From Alitabrizicola rongguiensis (lineage in GTDB: Bacteria; Pseudomonadota; Alphaproteobacteria; Rhodobacterales; Rhodobacteraceae), in assembly GCF_021491355.1 (NCBI RefSeq), contig NZ_JAKENF010000004.1, forward strand, positions 388,800-452,799: a DNA stretch of 64,000 nucleotides, read 5' to 3'. The notes below the pieces were generated by a model that ran no database searches, was not told where the DNA came from, and saw nothing but the letters and a program-made list of their open reading frames with translations. Position numbers and translations under genes: made by a program. This document shows, piece after piece, positions 15,679 to 24,914 of the stretch. How positions within the stretch are numbered: position 1 is the first letter of the stretch; every line of letters starts with the position of its first letter.

Positions 15679-17718
15679 ATGTCAAAACATCCAATCCTCC
15701 GAACTCCGGCAGGTCAGCTTCAGCGCGCCGCGATCCGCGATGCCTTCGTAAAGCTTGACCCGCGGCGGCTGAAATCAAACCCGGTCATGTTCGCAACAGC
15801 CGTGACCGCCCTGCTGACGACCGTCCTCGGCCTGCGCGACCTCGTCTCGGGAACTGGTGGCGCGGGAGCCACCCTCCATATTTCGGCTTGGCTCTGGATC
15901 GCGGTTCTCTTCGCGAACTACGCCGAGGCACTGGCGGAAGGGCGTGGCCGGGCTCGGGCCGACAGCCTGCGCGCCACCAAGGCCGATACCATGGTTCGCC
16001 TGCTCGCCGAGGCGAATACCCCACCCGAGGAAGCGACGATGGTGGCATCTTCGGGCCTTCGAGAAGGTCAGTATGTGCTCGTCACGGCGGGCGACATCAT
16101 TCCGACCGATGCCGAGGTCGTCCATGGCGTGGCGTCGGTCGATGAAAGCGCGATCACCGGTGAAAGCGCGCCGGTTATACGCGAAAGCGGCGGAGACCGC
16201 AGTTCGGTCACGGGGGGGACGCGCATCGTCTCTGACAGCCTTGTGCTGCGCGTGACAGCCGAGCCAGGCAAGAGCTTCCTCGATCGCATGATCGCCCTTG
16301 TCGAAGGCGCCGAGCGGCAGAGGACACCAAATGAGATTGCGCTCAACATTCTTCTGGCAGGGCTGACGCTGATCTTCCTGTTCGTGGTCGTGACCCTCGA
16401 GCCCTTCGCCAGCTTCTCGGGAGCACAAATTCCCGTCGTCGCGCTGGCCGCGCTGTTCGTGACGCTGATCCCCACGACGATCGGGGCGCTTCTTTCAGCG
16501 ATCGGTATTGCCGGCATGGATCGGCTCGTGCGGGCCAACGTGATCGCGAAGTCGGGCCGTGCTGTCGAAGCGGCGGGAGATGTCGATACGCTGCTGCTGG
16601 ACAAGACGGGAACGATCACCTTCGGCAACCGTATGGCGGACGATCTTTTTCCGGCCCCCGGCGTGACACGCGAGGCGCTTGCGGTGGCGGCGGGACTGGC
16701 CTCGCTGGCCGACGAGACGCCCGAAGGTAAGTCGGTGACCGAGAAGGCGCGCGAGATCCTTGGCCGCGGGCTTCCCGAAGCACCGGGGGCCGAGGCGGTT
16801 CCCTTCACCGCCCAGACCCGCCTGTCTGGCGTGGACCTTCCAGACGGCAGGCGCCTGCGCAAGGGGGCGGTCGATGCGATCATGCGGCTGACCGGGCAAA
16901 GCCTTCCAGCGGCGCTTGCCCATTCGGTCGAGACGATTGCCCGCTCGGGTGGCACACCGCTGCTGGTGGCAGAGGATCGCGCCATCCTTGGGGTGATCCA
17001 TCTGAAGGACATCATCAAGCCCGGCGTTCGCGAACGCTTCGCCGACCTGCGCGCCATGGGCATCCGCACGGTGATGATCACGGGGGACAACCCGCTGACG
17101 GCAGCGGCCATCGCGGCCGAGGCCGGGGTGGACGACTTCCTTGCCGAGGCGACGCCGGAGATGAAGCTCGACTACATCCGCAAGGCACAGGCCGGCGGAC
17201 GGCTGGTGGCGATGTGCGGCGACGGGTCGAACGACGCACCTGCTCTGGCCCAGGCTGATGTCGGGGTGGCGATGAACTCGGGCACGCCAGCGGCAAAAGA
17301 GGCCGCGAACCTGATCGACCTCGACAGCGATCCGACAAAGCTGATCGAGGTGGTGATGGTGGGCAAAGGGCTGCTCATCAGCCGCGGGTCGCTTACGACC
17401 TTTTCGATCGCGAATGACGTGGCCAAGTACTTCGCCATCCTGCCCGCGATCTTCGTGACTGCCTATCCCGGCCTCTCGGTCCTGAACGTGATGCAGCTCG
17501 CTTCGCCCACTTCGGCGATCCTGTCTGCGGTGATCTTCAATGCCCTCATCATCGTGGCGCTGATCCCGCTGGCCCTGCGCGGCGTCAAATATGCCCCGAG
17601 CTCGGCGGCGGCCCTCCTGCGGCGCAACCTTCTGGTCTACGGCGCAGGCGGTCTGATCGTGCCCTTCCTCGGCATCAAGGCCGTGGACATGGCGCTGGCA
17701 GCGCTGAACCTCGCTTAA
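15679..17718 (+). CDS. kdpB: K+-transporting P-type ATPase subunit KdpB
   Basis: A 679-residue P-type ATPase, the energising subunit. The phosphorylated aspartate is D308 in [13 protein letters not shown]. The actuator motif is TGES ([10 protein letters not shown]), the nucleotide domain has [11 protein letters not shown] and KGA, and the hinge is [20 protein letters not shown]. Length and order agree with KdpB of other bacteria. It starts 9 bp after kdpA. Confidence 0.97.
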   Translation: MSKHPILRTPAGQLQRAAIRDAFVKLDPRRLKSNPVMFATAVTALLTTVLGLRDLVSGTGGAGATLHISAWLWIAVLFANYAEALAEGRGRARADSLRATKADTMVRLLAEANTPPEEATMVASSGLREGQYVLVTAGDIIPTDAEVVHGVASVDESAITGESAPVIRESGGDRSSVTGGTRIVSDSLVLRVTAEPGKSFLDRMIALVEGAERQRTPNEIALNILLAGLTLIFLFVVVTLEPFASFSGAQIPVVALAALFVTLIPTTIGALLSAIGIAGMDRLVRANVIAKSGRAVEAAGDVDTLLLDKTGTITFGNRMADDLFPAPGVTREALAVAAGLASLADETPEGKSVTEKAREILGRGLPEAPGAEAVPFTAQTRLSGVDLPDGRRLRKGAVDAIMRLTGQSLPAALAHSVETIARSGGTPLLVAEDRAILGVIHLKDIIKPGVRERFADLRAMGIRTVMITGDNPLTAAAIAAEAGVDDFLAEATPEMKLDYIRKAQAGGRLVAMCGDGSNDAPALAQADVGVAMNSGTPAAKEAANLIDLDSDPTKLIEVVMVGKGLLISRGSLTTFSIANDVAKYFAILPAIFVTAYPGLSVLNVMQLASPTSAILSAVIFNALIIVALIPLALRGVKYAPSSAAALLRRNLLVYGAGGLIVPFLGIKAVDMALAALNLA

Positions 17719-17728
17719 GGAGAAAATC

Positions 17729-18313
17729 ATGTTTCTTCAGCAGTTTCGCCCCGCGCTGGTCCTGACCCTGGGATTCACCTTCCTGACCGGCCTCGCCTAT
17801 CCCCTTGCCATAACCGGGTTCGCGGGACTGGCCTCACCAGAGGCGAGCGAAGGCAGCCTCATCATCTCTGGCAACGAAGTGATCGGCTCGCGACTGATTG
17901 CTCAGCCGTTCTCCGGCGCAGGGTATCTGCATCCCCGGCCGTCCGCATCTGGCTGGAATGCAGCGGGGACCTCGGCATCCAACCTGGGTCCGACCTCGGC
18001 CAAGCTGATCGCCGATGTGGCGCAACGGCGCGCGGCCTATGAGACCGAGAACGGCCAGCCCGCGCCGATCGACGCGGTTACCGGATCGGCGAGTGGCCTC
18101 GATCCCGACATTTCGCCCGAAAACGCGCTTGCGCAGGCAGAGCGCATTGCAAAGGCGCGTGGCGTAGAGGCAGGCGCGGTGCTGGACCTGATCGAGACGC
18201 ATGTCGAGAGCCCGCTCCTCGGCCTTTACGGCCTGCCGCGCATCAATGTGCTTGAAACCAACCTCGCCCTTGACGCGACCTTCCCCTTGCCCACCCAATC
18301 GCCGGGCAACTGA
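17729..18313 (+). CDS. kdpC: K+-transporting ATPase subunit KdpC
   Basis: A 194-residue protein with one N-terminal membrane helix (PALVLTLGFTFLTGLAYPLA) and a periplasmic domain carrying family features: GSRLIAQPF, GYLHPRPSA, AVTGSASGLDPDISPENAL and HVESPLLGLYGLPRINVLE. KdpC is the chaperone-like subunit that raises ATP affinity of KdpB. It is preceded by AAGGAGAAAATC, a strong ribosome site. Confidence 0.96.
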   Translation: MFLQQFRPALVLTLGFTFLTGLAYPLAITGFAGLASPEASEGSLIISGNEVIGSRLIAQPFSGAGYLHPRPSASGWNAAGTSASNLGPTSAKLIADVAQRRAAYETENGQPAPIDAVTGSASGLDPDISPENALAQAERIAKARGVEAGAVLDLIETHVESPLLGLYGLPRINVLETNLALDATFPLPTQSPGN

Positions 18314-18321
18314 GGAAGCCC

Positions 18322-21000
18322 ATGCCGGAGACCGAGCTGCGCCCCGAGCCGGAGGCCCTGCTGCGTGAAGTCGCTCGCGACGGCCGCGGTCGGCTCAAGG
18401 TGTTTCTGGGCGCAGCGCCCGGCGTCGGCAAGACCTATGCCATGCTCGAAGCGGCACGAGCGCGGCGCAACGATGGGGTCGATGTCGTCGCCGCCGTGAT
18501 CGAGACCCATGGAAGATTGGAGACAGATGCACTGCTGCGCGGCTTCGAGATCATGCCGCGCCGCCCAGTCTATTACCGGGACCGCATCCTGTCGGAGATG
18601 GACCTTGACGCCCTTCTTGCCCGCAAGCCCGCCCTCGCCCTGATAGACGAACTCGCCCATACGAATGCGCCGGAGAGCCGCCACGAGAAGCGCTGGCAGG
18701 ATGTCGAAGAGGTGCTGGACGCCGGGATCGACGTCTATACCACGTTGAATGTCCAGCATATCGAGACGCTGAACGACACCGTCGCCCGCATCACCGGCAT
18801 CCGCGTCCGTGAGACGGTTCCGGACGCCGTCCTTCAGGCGGCCGACGAGATCGAGCTGGTCGACCTGACGCCCGACGAGTTGATCGGAAGGCTCAAGGCA
18901 GGCAAGGTCTATGTCCCGGAACAGGCCGCCCGTGCGACCCAGAACTTCTTTGCAAAAGGCAACCTTACGGCGCTTCGCGAACTTGCCATGCGGGCTGCCG
19001 CTGACCGGGTCGACGCCGACCTGCGCGCCCATATGGCCGCGAATGCCATACCCGGCCCTTGGCCGGCACAGGAGCGGATCCTTGTCTGCGTGACGGAAGA
19101 CCCCTCGACCCGCGACGCGATCCGCATCGCGAAGCGCGCGGCGGACCGGGCGCGGGCAGAATGGATAGTGCTGTCCGTCAGCTCCTCTCACAGCGAAACG
19201 ATGACCGATGCGGCCAAGGATGCGGTGGCGGCATCCCTGCGGTTGGCACAGAGACTCGGCGCCGAGGTCGCGACGCTTTCCGCCGAGCATGACCGGGCCG
19301 AGGAAATCCTCAACTTCGCCCGCCGCCAGAATGTCCGCAGGATCGTGATAGGCCGCCCGCCTGCGCGCGCTTTCTGGCGGGCCGGAAGAAGCCTTGCCGC
19401 GACATTGCTTCGCAAGGGCGAGGCATTCGAGATTACACTGACGCCAGCATCAGACGGCACCCGCGCGGCGGGCGGGCTTCGCTGGTCAATCCTGCCTCGT
19501 AATCTTGATCTGGCCGGCTATCTGGGCGCGGTGGTAGCAGTGTCGGTCGCCGTTGGTTGCTCTTTTCTCGCCGAGCGTCTGTTTCCCGTTGCGAGCCTGT
19601 CGCTGATCTTCATGACGGCGGTCATCACGGTAGCCAGTCGCAGCGGCATGGGTCCAGCCGTACTTGCCTCACTGCTTGGCTTTCTGTGCTACGATTTCTT
19701 CTTCGTTGAACCGCGGCTGACCTTCACCATCTACGACCGCAGCGAGCTTCTCACGCTCGGCCTTTTCCTTGCCTCTTCTCTGGTCACCGGAAATCTGGCA
19801 GCGCGGCTACGTGCCCGTGGCGCGGCCCAGGGTGCGATAGCGGACCGGACTAACAAGCTCTTCAACTTCGCTGGACGGGCGGCTGCAGCGGCAGGTTTTG
19901 ACGACGTGGTCTGGGCCTCGGTCAGCCATGTTGCAAGCACATTGGAGGCGGAGTCGATCCTGCTGGCGCCAGACGTAAATGGGGAACTGGTGGTGGTGGG
20001 CGGCTTCCCTCCCGAAGACCATATTGAACTGCGGGACCTGTCTGCGGCCCGCTACGCCTGGCAAACTGGCGAGCCAACGGGGCACGGTTCGGACACCTTG
20101 CCGGCAGCCCGATGGCTGTTTCTGCCAGTGTCGACCGGCAACCGGACCTTGGCCGTTCTTGGGGTCGCGTTTGCCAATGAACATCGCTTTGCAAGCTTTG
20201 ACCGACGCTTGCTTGACGCCCTGATCGATCAGATCGCCCTGGCGCTGGAGCGCACCCTGCTGACGGAGGAACTCTCCCAGTCCCGCCTCGCATCGGAGAC
20301 GGAACGCCTGCGCACCGCGCTGTTGTCATCGGTGAGCCATGATCTGCGAACACCATTGGTTACCATCATCGGGGCAGCCGAGAGCCTGGCCGAGACCCCC
20401 TCCCTTGGCGAAACAGCGCGTCACGACCTTGCCGTCAACATCCGCGAAGAGGGAGAGCGGCTGGATCGCTATGTCCAGAACCTGCTCGACATGACCCGAC
20501 TTGGTCATGGCGCGCTGAGTCCCCGGACCATACCGATAGAGGTCGCGGATGTGATCGGGGCGGCAAGACACCGGTTACGTGGCGTGTTGCGGGATCACCC
20601 GGTCGATGTCGAAGTTCCGGAGACCTTGCCGTCGGTCCTGGCTGATCCGGTGCTTACCGAACAGGTCCTCGTCAACGTGCTCGACAACGCGGCAAAGTAT
20701 GCGCCGACCGGAACGCCGGTGCGCATTTCAGCACGACAGGTCGGAAAGTCGGTAGAGTTGCGGATAGCGGATGGCGGGCGGGGCATTCCCGAAGAAGACC
20801 GCGACAAGATCTTCGAAATGTTCTATCGGGTCGAAACCGGCGACCGCCAGCGGGCAGGAACGGGTCTAGGTCTGGCCATATCGCGCGGACTGATCGAGGC
20901 ACAGAGCGGTTCAATCCGGGCCGAACCGGCCTTGCCCGACGGATCGGGAACGGCGATCCTGATCCGGTTGCCACTTGCTCCACCGGAAGTACTGCCGTGA
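18322..21000 (+). CDS. kdpD: osmosensitive K+ channel sensor histidine kinase KdpD
   Basis: An 892-residue sensor kinase. The N-terminal KdpD domain has a Walker-type GAAPGVGKTYAML (residues ~32-45), followed by a USP-like domain (RILVCVTEDPSTRDAI). Four membrane segments lie around residues 395-500. A GAF-like region precedes the kinase core, with the phosphorylated H673 in SSVSHDLRTPL and ATP-binding NVLDNAAKYAP, DGGRGIPEED and GTGLGLAIS. It phosphorylates KdpE in response to low K+ or salt stress. It ends in a GTGA overlap with kdpE. Confidence 0.96.
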   Translation: MPETELRPEPEALLREVARDGRGRLKVFLGAAPGVGKTYAMLEAARARRNDGVDVVAAVIETHGRLETDALLRGFEIMPRRPVYYRDRILSEMDLDALLARKPALALIDELAHTNAPESRHEKRWQDVEEVLDAGIDVYTTLNVQHIETLNDTVARITGIRVRETVPDAVLQAADEIELVDLTPDELIGRLKAGKVYVPEQAARATQNFFAKGNLTALRELAMRAAADRVDADLRAHMAANAIPGPWPAQERILVCVTEDPSTRDAIRIAKRAADRARAEWIVLSVSSSHSETMTDAAKDAVAASLRLAQRLGAEVATLSAEHDRAEEILNFARRQNVRRIVIGRPPARAFWRAGRSLAATLLRKGEAFEITLTPASDGTRAAGGLRWSILPRNLDLAGYLGAVVAVSVAVGCSFLAERLFPVASLSLIFMTAVITVASRSGMGPAVLASLLGFLCYDFFFVEPRLTFTIYDRSELLTLGLFLASSLVTGNLAARLRARGAAQGAIADRTNKLFNFAGRAAAAAGFDDVVWASVSHVASTLEAESILLAPDVNGELVVVGGFPPEDHIELRDLSAARYAWQTGEPTGHGSDTLPAARWLFLPVSTGNRTLAVLGVAFANEHRFASFDRRLLDALIDQIALALERTLLTEELSQSRLASETERLRTALLSSVSHDLRTPLVTIIGAAESLAETPSLGETARHDLAVNIREEGERLDRYVQNLLDMTRLGHGALSPRTIPIEVADVIGAARHRLRGVLRDHPVDVEVPETLPSVLADPVLTEQVLVNVLDNAAKYAPTGTPVRISARQVGKSVELRIADGGRGIPEEDRDKIFEMFYRVETGDRQRAGTGLGLAISRGLIEAQSGSIRAEPALPDGSGTAILIRLPLAPPEVLP

Positions 21001-21701
21001 CCGCCCGCATCCTGATTGTCGAGGATGAAGCTCCGATCCGCCGCTTGCTGCGCATCGCCCTCGAGGCCGAGGGGCATCTGGTGGTAGAAGCCTCAACAGC
21101 GCGGGAAGGGATTGCCGGTGCCGCCCGCGAGACTCCCTCAGCCATCATCCTCGATCTTGGTCTGCCCGATGCCGACGGCATCACCGTTCTTCAGGCTATC
21201 CGCGAATGGTCGACGGTTCCGGTGCTGGTCCTGTCGGTCCGCGCCGACGAAGCCGACAAGGTTGCCGCGCTCGACGCGGGCGCACAGGACTACGTGGTCA
21301 AGCCATTTGGCGTGAAGGAGCTGTTGGCGCGGCTTCGTGCCCTGCTCCGCGACCGGTCGGACGAAAACATGGGCAGGTCGGTCATCGAGATCGGCGAGAT
21401 CCGCATGGACGCAGCGGCGCATACAGCCCATCGAGGTGATGAGGACCTGAAGCTGACTCGTCGGGAGTTCGACCTGCTCTGGATGCTGATGTCGAATGCG
21501 GGACGGCTCCTGCCGCAGAATTTGATCCTTCATACAATCTGGGGCCCGGCGCATACGGGGGATGCCCAGTATCTGCGGGTCTATATCCGCCAGCTCCGCG
21601 CCAAGATCGGAGACGATGCCAGCAACCCGAGATACATCTTTACCGAGGCTGGCGTGGGCTATCGCTTCGCTGATGCCGATACGGTTCGTGTCAGCCGCTG
21701 A
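20997..21701 (+). CDS. kdpE: response regulator KdpE
   Basis: A 234-residue OmpR-type response regulator starting with GTG that overlaps the kdpD stop (GTGA). The receiver domain has the acidic pocket VEDE and phosphorylated D53 (IILDLGLPDADG), then K in VVKPFG. The C-terminal winged helix has LTRREFDLLWMLM and YLRVYIRQLRAKIGD. It activates the kdp promoter; candidate sites are at 13722-13761. Confidence 0.95.
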   Translation: MTARILIVEDEAPIRRLLRIALEAEGHLVVEASTAREGIAGAARETPSAIILDLGLPDADGITVLQAIREWSTVPVLVLSVRADEADKVAALDAGAQDYVVKPFGVKELLARLRALLRDRSDENMGRSVIEIGEIRMDAAAHTAHRGDEDLKLTRREFDLLWMLMSNAGRLLPQNLILHTIWGPAHTGDAQYLRVYIRQLRAKIGDDASNPRYIFTEAGVGYRFADADTVRVSR

Positions 21702-21943
21702 GCCGGCACTTCGGCAAGGTCGTAGTCGCAAAAGCGCGCATGAAGGCAGCTTTCCAAGAACGACGCGTTCAGAGGCACCATCTCCCACCGGCCGATGATG
21801 CCTGGGGCGATCCTTCCAGATCGATCCGGGAACGGACGGCTTCCAGACTTGTTGGCAAAGCTGGCGGATACCGGAACGAACTGGCTCGGACGGCGACTGG
21901 TCAGACAAAAGGGTGCCGTTCGCAAGAAGGCCGGCGATATGGA

Positions 21944-22681
21944 TCAGCGGCCGAGCGTCTGAACCACCAGTTCTGCCGCCGCTGCGCCCGAGAACTGCTG
22001 CTGGCCGGTGATCAGGTTGCCGTCGCGGATGGCGAAAGGCTTGAACATCCCGTTCACGACGAAGTTGGTATCGGGGATTTTCCGCGCCTCGTCCTCGATC
22101 CAGAAGGGCTGGATCTTCTTCCCGACCCAGGCATCGGCATATGCCTCTTCGGCGTTGGCAAAGCCCGTCCAGGTCTTGCCCTTGACCAGGAGATCTCCAT
22201 TCGAGAGCCGCGTCTTCAGCAGGATGCAGGTGCCGTGGCAGACGATCGAAACCACCTTGCCCGCCTCGAAGGCGCGCGCGACGAAGCTGTGCAGCGCGAC
22301 GTCGTCGATCATTGTGACCATGGGTGACTGGCCACCGGCGAGAAAGATTGCGTCATAGGCCGAGAGCTCGACCCCCGCTATCGACCTGGTGCCCTTCAGC
22401 AGTGCGGCGTGGGCCGCGGATTTCTTGAAACCAAGCGACAGGATGTCATGCGCGGAGTAGCCGCTTGCATCTTCGGGGTCTGAAAAGCCATCGGCCACCA
22501 GATCGCCGCCTTTGGGGCTGACGATCTCGACCTCATATCCTGCCTCGGTGAAGGTCCAGTAGGGATGGGTCAGTTCCGCCCACCAGAAGCCGATCGGCCA
22601 GCCCGTTGTGGGAGATGTGCCGGGATTGGCGGCAATCATGAGGATCTTCTTCTTGCCGTGTGTGTCAATGGATGCCGACAT
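21944..22681 (-). CDS. DJ-1/PfpI-family protein (type 1 glutamine amidotransferase-like)
   Basis: A 245-residue protein of the DJ-1/PfpI/Hsp31 superfamily. It has the N-terminal KILMIAANPGTSPTTGWPIG, the glycine-rich FLAGGQSPMV and the nucleophile elbow VVSIVCHGTCILL, whose first Cys is the expected catalytic residue. Members act as glyoxalase III, chaperone or stress hydrolase, and the exact activity cannot be told. It is followed on the same strand by upstream neighbours GFA and an NADP-reductase-like gene, all small redox/aldehyde-type functions. Confidence 0.82.
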   Translation of the reverse strand: MSASIDTHGKKKILMIAANPGTSPTTGWPIGFWWAELTHPYWTFTEAGYEVEIVSPKGGDLVADGFSDPEDASGYSAHDILSLGFKKSAAHAALLKGTRSIAGVELSAYDAIFLAGGQSPMVTMIDDVALHSFVARAFEAGKVVSIVCHGTCILLKTRLSNGDLLVKGKTWTGFANAEEAYADAWVGKKIQPFWIEDEARKIPDTNFVVNGMFKPFAIRDGNLITGQQQFSGAAAAELVVQTLGR

Positions 22682-22809
22682 TCTTCATTCCTTTTATTGC
22701 AATGCTGATTTCGGATCGATGAGTCAGGCCGTTGGTGACGCCGGGCACTTCGGCGGAGCCTCTTGCCCCGGCCGGGCCTGCCAGTGCGGGATGACTGTGG
22801 CCGGATCGC

Positions 22810-23187
22810 TCATGTCTCGATCGCAGGCAGGTCGTACCAGTCGGGCTTCGACTGTTCCCAAAGGTTCTTGATGATCCGCCTGCCCGTCGGCCCGTCGACT
22901 AGGCCGGCCGAGATCAGCCAGCGCCCCGCTGCCGTGATTTCCTTTGTCACGCGCGACCCGCAGGTGCCGCAGAAAGCGCGGCGCGAAGCCTCCGAGGATT
23001 GGTACCAGACGAGGGCATCTTCGCCGGTGACCTGCATGTCTGAGCGCGGCGCGGCGAGGAAGGCATTGAAGTTGCCGTGCATCTTCTGACAGTCGCCGCA
23101 ATGGCAGGCCAGGACCCCGGCCGCGCTGGCCGGAACAGCGATCCGTACCTTGCCGCAATGGCAGCTTGCGTGAAGCATCTCGGTCAT
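22810..23187 (-). CDS. GFA/CENP-V family zinc protein
   Basis: A 125-residue protein of the GFA (glutathione-dependent formaldehyde-activating) fold. The zinc-binding cysteines appear in CHCGKVRI, CHCGDCQKMHG and FCGTCGSRV. Most members have no proven activity; binding of S-hydroxymethyl-glutathione is suggested for the founding enzyme only. It is 12 bp from the NADP-binding gene and probably co-transcribed with it. Confidence 0.85.
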   Translation of the reverse strand: MTEMLHASCHCGKVRIAVPASAAGVLACHCGDCQKMHGNFNAFLAAPRSDMQVTGEDALVWYQSSEASRRAFCGTCGSRVTKEITAAGRWLISAGLVDGPTGRRIIKNLWEQSKPDWYDLPAIET

Positions 23188-23199
23188 TTGTCTCTCCTT

Positions 23200-23829
23200 T
23201 CACGACACCGCGGCGAAGGCCCACAGACGGCCCTTGCCGCGCAAGATCGACTGGTTGATCCAGACCATGCCGAAGGGTTCCAGAAGCCGCGATTTCGCAA
23301 TGTCCCCCGCGTCGAGCGCTTCGAACCCAAGGTCCATCAAGACCCTGCCGACCGCCGCCTTGGCCGCGTTGCTGTTGCCGGCCATGAACATGACTGGGCG
23401 GTGCGACAAGTGATCGTTCCTGGCCATGATCTCGGCGCCGACCTGATTGAGGGTCTTGACCACATGCGCACCCGGCAGCCAGCCCTGAACGACCTCGCCG
23501 CCGCTCGTTGTGTGCCCGATCGTCAGGCCCAGGGCACCTTCGACCATTCCCAGCGGATTCATGCAGTCGATCACGATCTTGCCCGATAAATCCCCGAGCG
23601 CCCTGACCGCCGCCTCTGCGACGTTCCACGGCAGTGCCAGCACGACCAGGTCGGCACCGGCGGCAGCTTCGGCAGGTTCGGCGACGGTAGCGCCCGCTGC
23701 CTGGGCGAGTTCCTTAACCTCGGCTCCATGAGGGTCGCGCGCGCCAAGCGCAACCGCGTGCCCCTTGCCCTTCAGCCCCCGCGCAATGGCGCTGCCGACA
23801 TTGCCCGTCCCGATGATGGCGACCCGCAT
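23200..23829 (-). CDS. NADPH-dependent F420 reductase-like NAD(P)-binding protein
   Basis: A 209-residue Rossmann protein with the dinucleotide motif IIGTGNVGSAIARGLKGKGH at the very N-terminus, VLALPWNVAEAAVRAL and DCMNPLGMVEG. This is the F420-NADP oxidoreductase/NADP-coenzyme-binding family. Alphaproteobacteria of this kind generally lack F420, so another hydride acceptor is likely. It is first in a three-gene minus-strand group and divergent from the LysR gene at 23902, which may regulate it. Confidence 0.82.
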   Translation of the reverse strand: MRVAIIGTGNVGSAIARGLKGKGHAVALGARDPHGAEVKELAQAAGATVAEPAEAAAGADLVVLALPWNVAEAAVRALGDLSGKIVIDCMNPLGMVEGALGLTIGHTTSGGEVVQGWLPGAHVVKTLNQVGAEIMARNDHLSHRPVMFMAGNSNAAKAAVGRVLMDLGFEALDAGDIAKSRLLEPFGMVWINQSILRGKGRLWAFAAVS

Positions 23830-23901
23830 GGCTTTCCCCTTGCATCGTTCCCTGGGGCAGGGATATGCGGACCATGACTGAAACCAAAACGAATATCGGT
23901 C

Positions 23902-24837
23902 ATGTCAGATTTAAGCAAAGCACAACTCAGAAGGTTGGACCTGACCCTGCTTCTGGTGTTTCTCGGGCTGGTGCAGCACCGGAAGGCTGCGACTGTAGCG
24001 GCCGAACTTGGTCTGACGCAGTCGGCAATCAGTCAGGCCGTGAAGCGCCTGCGCGATATCTTCGAGGACGATCTGTTCCTGCGCCGGCCACATGGCATGG
24101 ATCCCACCACGACGGCACTCGCCCTGGAAGCACCGTTGCGGCAGGCGGTCGAAACCCTGCGCGGAGCGCTTGGCACGGCACGTGCCTTTGATCCGACCGA
24201 GGCAGAAGGTGTGGTGCGCATTGCTGCAATCGATGCTGAACAGGCGGTGCTGATCCCACCCTTGGCAGCTCGGCTGCGTCAGACGGCACCCGGCCTGCGC
24301 CTTTCGGTCCTGCCGCTTGGTCGCACCGACGCAGTCGAGGCGCTGACAGATGGCCGCGCCGATCTGGCGCTCGGATTCATGTGGGACCTGCCCGATGCTA
24401 TCCTTGGTCAGGTACTCTATCAGGAAGGCTTCCTGGTCGTCGGTCTGCCTCGGTTGTTGCGATCGGCACCGATCATCAGCATAGACGCGTATTGCGCCGC
24501 GGATCATGTGCTGGTTTCACCCGCCGGCGACTTGCGCGGCGTGGTCGATCGGCGGCTGGAGGAGATGGGCCGCAGCCGCCGCATCGTGCTTGGCCTTCCA
24601 GCCTTCCTGCCGGCGCTCGCCGCCGCAGCGGATTCCGGCGCGCTGCTGACCTTGCCATCTAGGCTCGCCCGCCGGTTTGCACCGGCCTTCGGCCTTGTTA
24701 CCGCTGAACCACCGATCGCGGTGCGCAGCTTTCCAGTCTCCGTCTTTCGCCACCGCCGCAACGAACGCGACCCAAGGACAGGCTGGATGATGCACCAGTT
24801 GGTTGCAGCGATGGCGCAGCAGGCCGCAGAAACCTAG
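23902..24837 (+). CDS. LysR-family transcriptional regulator
   Basis: A 311-residue LysR regulator. The N-terminal helix-turn-helix reads RLDLTLLLVFLGLVQHRKAA and AAELGLTQSAISQAVKRLRD, and a periplasmic-binding-like effector domain follows (VRIAAIDAEQAVLIPPL). It is divergent from the NADP-reductase-like gene with a 72-bp gap, the classic LysR arrangement, so regulation of that group is likely. No ligand can be predicted. Confidence 0.9.
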   Translation: MSDLSKAQLRRLDLTLLLVFLGLVQHRKAATVAAELGLTQSAISQAVKRLRDIFEDDLFLRRPHGMDPTTTALALEAPLRQAVETLRGALGTARAFDPTEAEGVVRIAAIDAEQAVLIPPLAARLRQTAPGLRLSVLPLGRTDAVEALTDGRADLALGFMWDLPDAILGQVLYQEGFLVVGLPRLLRSAPIISIDAYCAADHVLVSPAGDLRGVVDRRLEEMGRSRRIVLGLPAFLPALAAAADSGALLTLPSRLARRFAPAFGLVTAEPPIAVRSFPVSVFRHRRNERDPRTGWMMHQLVAAMAQQAAET

Positions 24838-24914
24838 GGGCGGCGTGCCAGCGGCGGCGAAAACGCGCCCCGGCATTGCCGCCATCCTGTCAGACGCGGC
24901 CTGCTTGGGCAGGG

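Noticed and set aside
21702..21943. Possible gene in the gap after kdpE (a minus-strand frame of 88 codons, 21659-21925)
   Set aside because: Overlaps the kdpE end, no recognised motif and no ribosome site; treated as non-coding.
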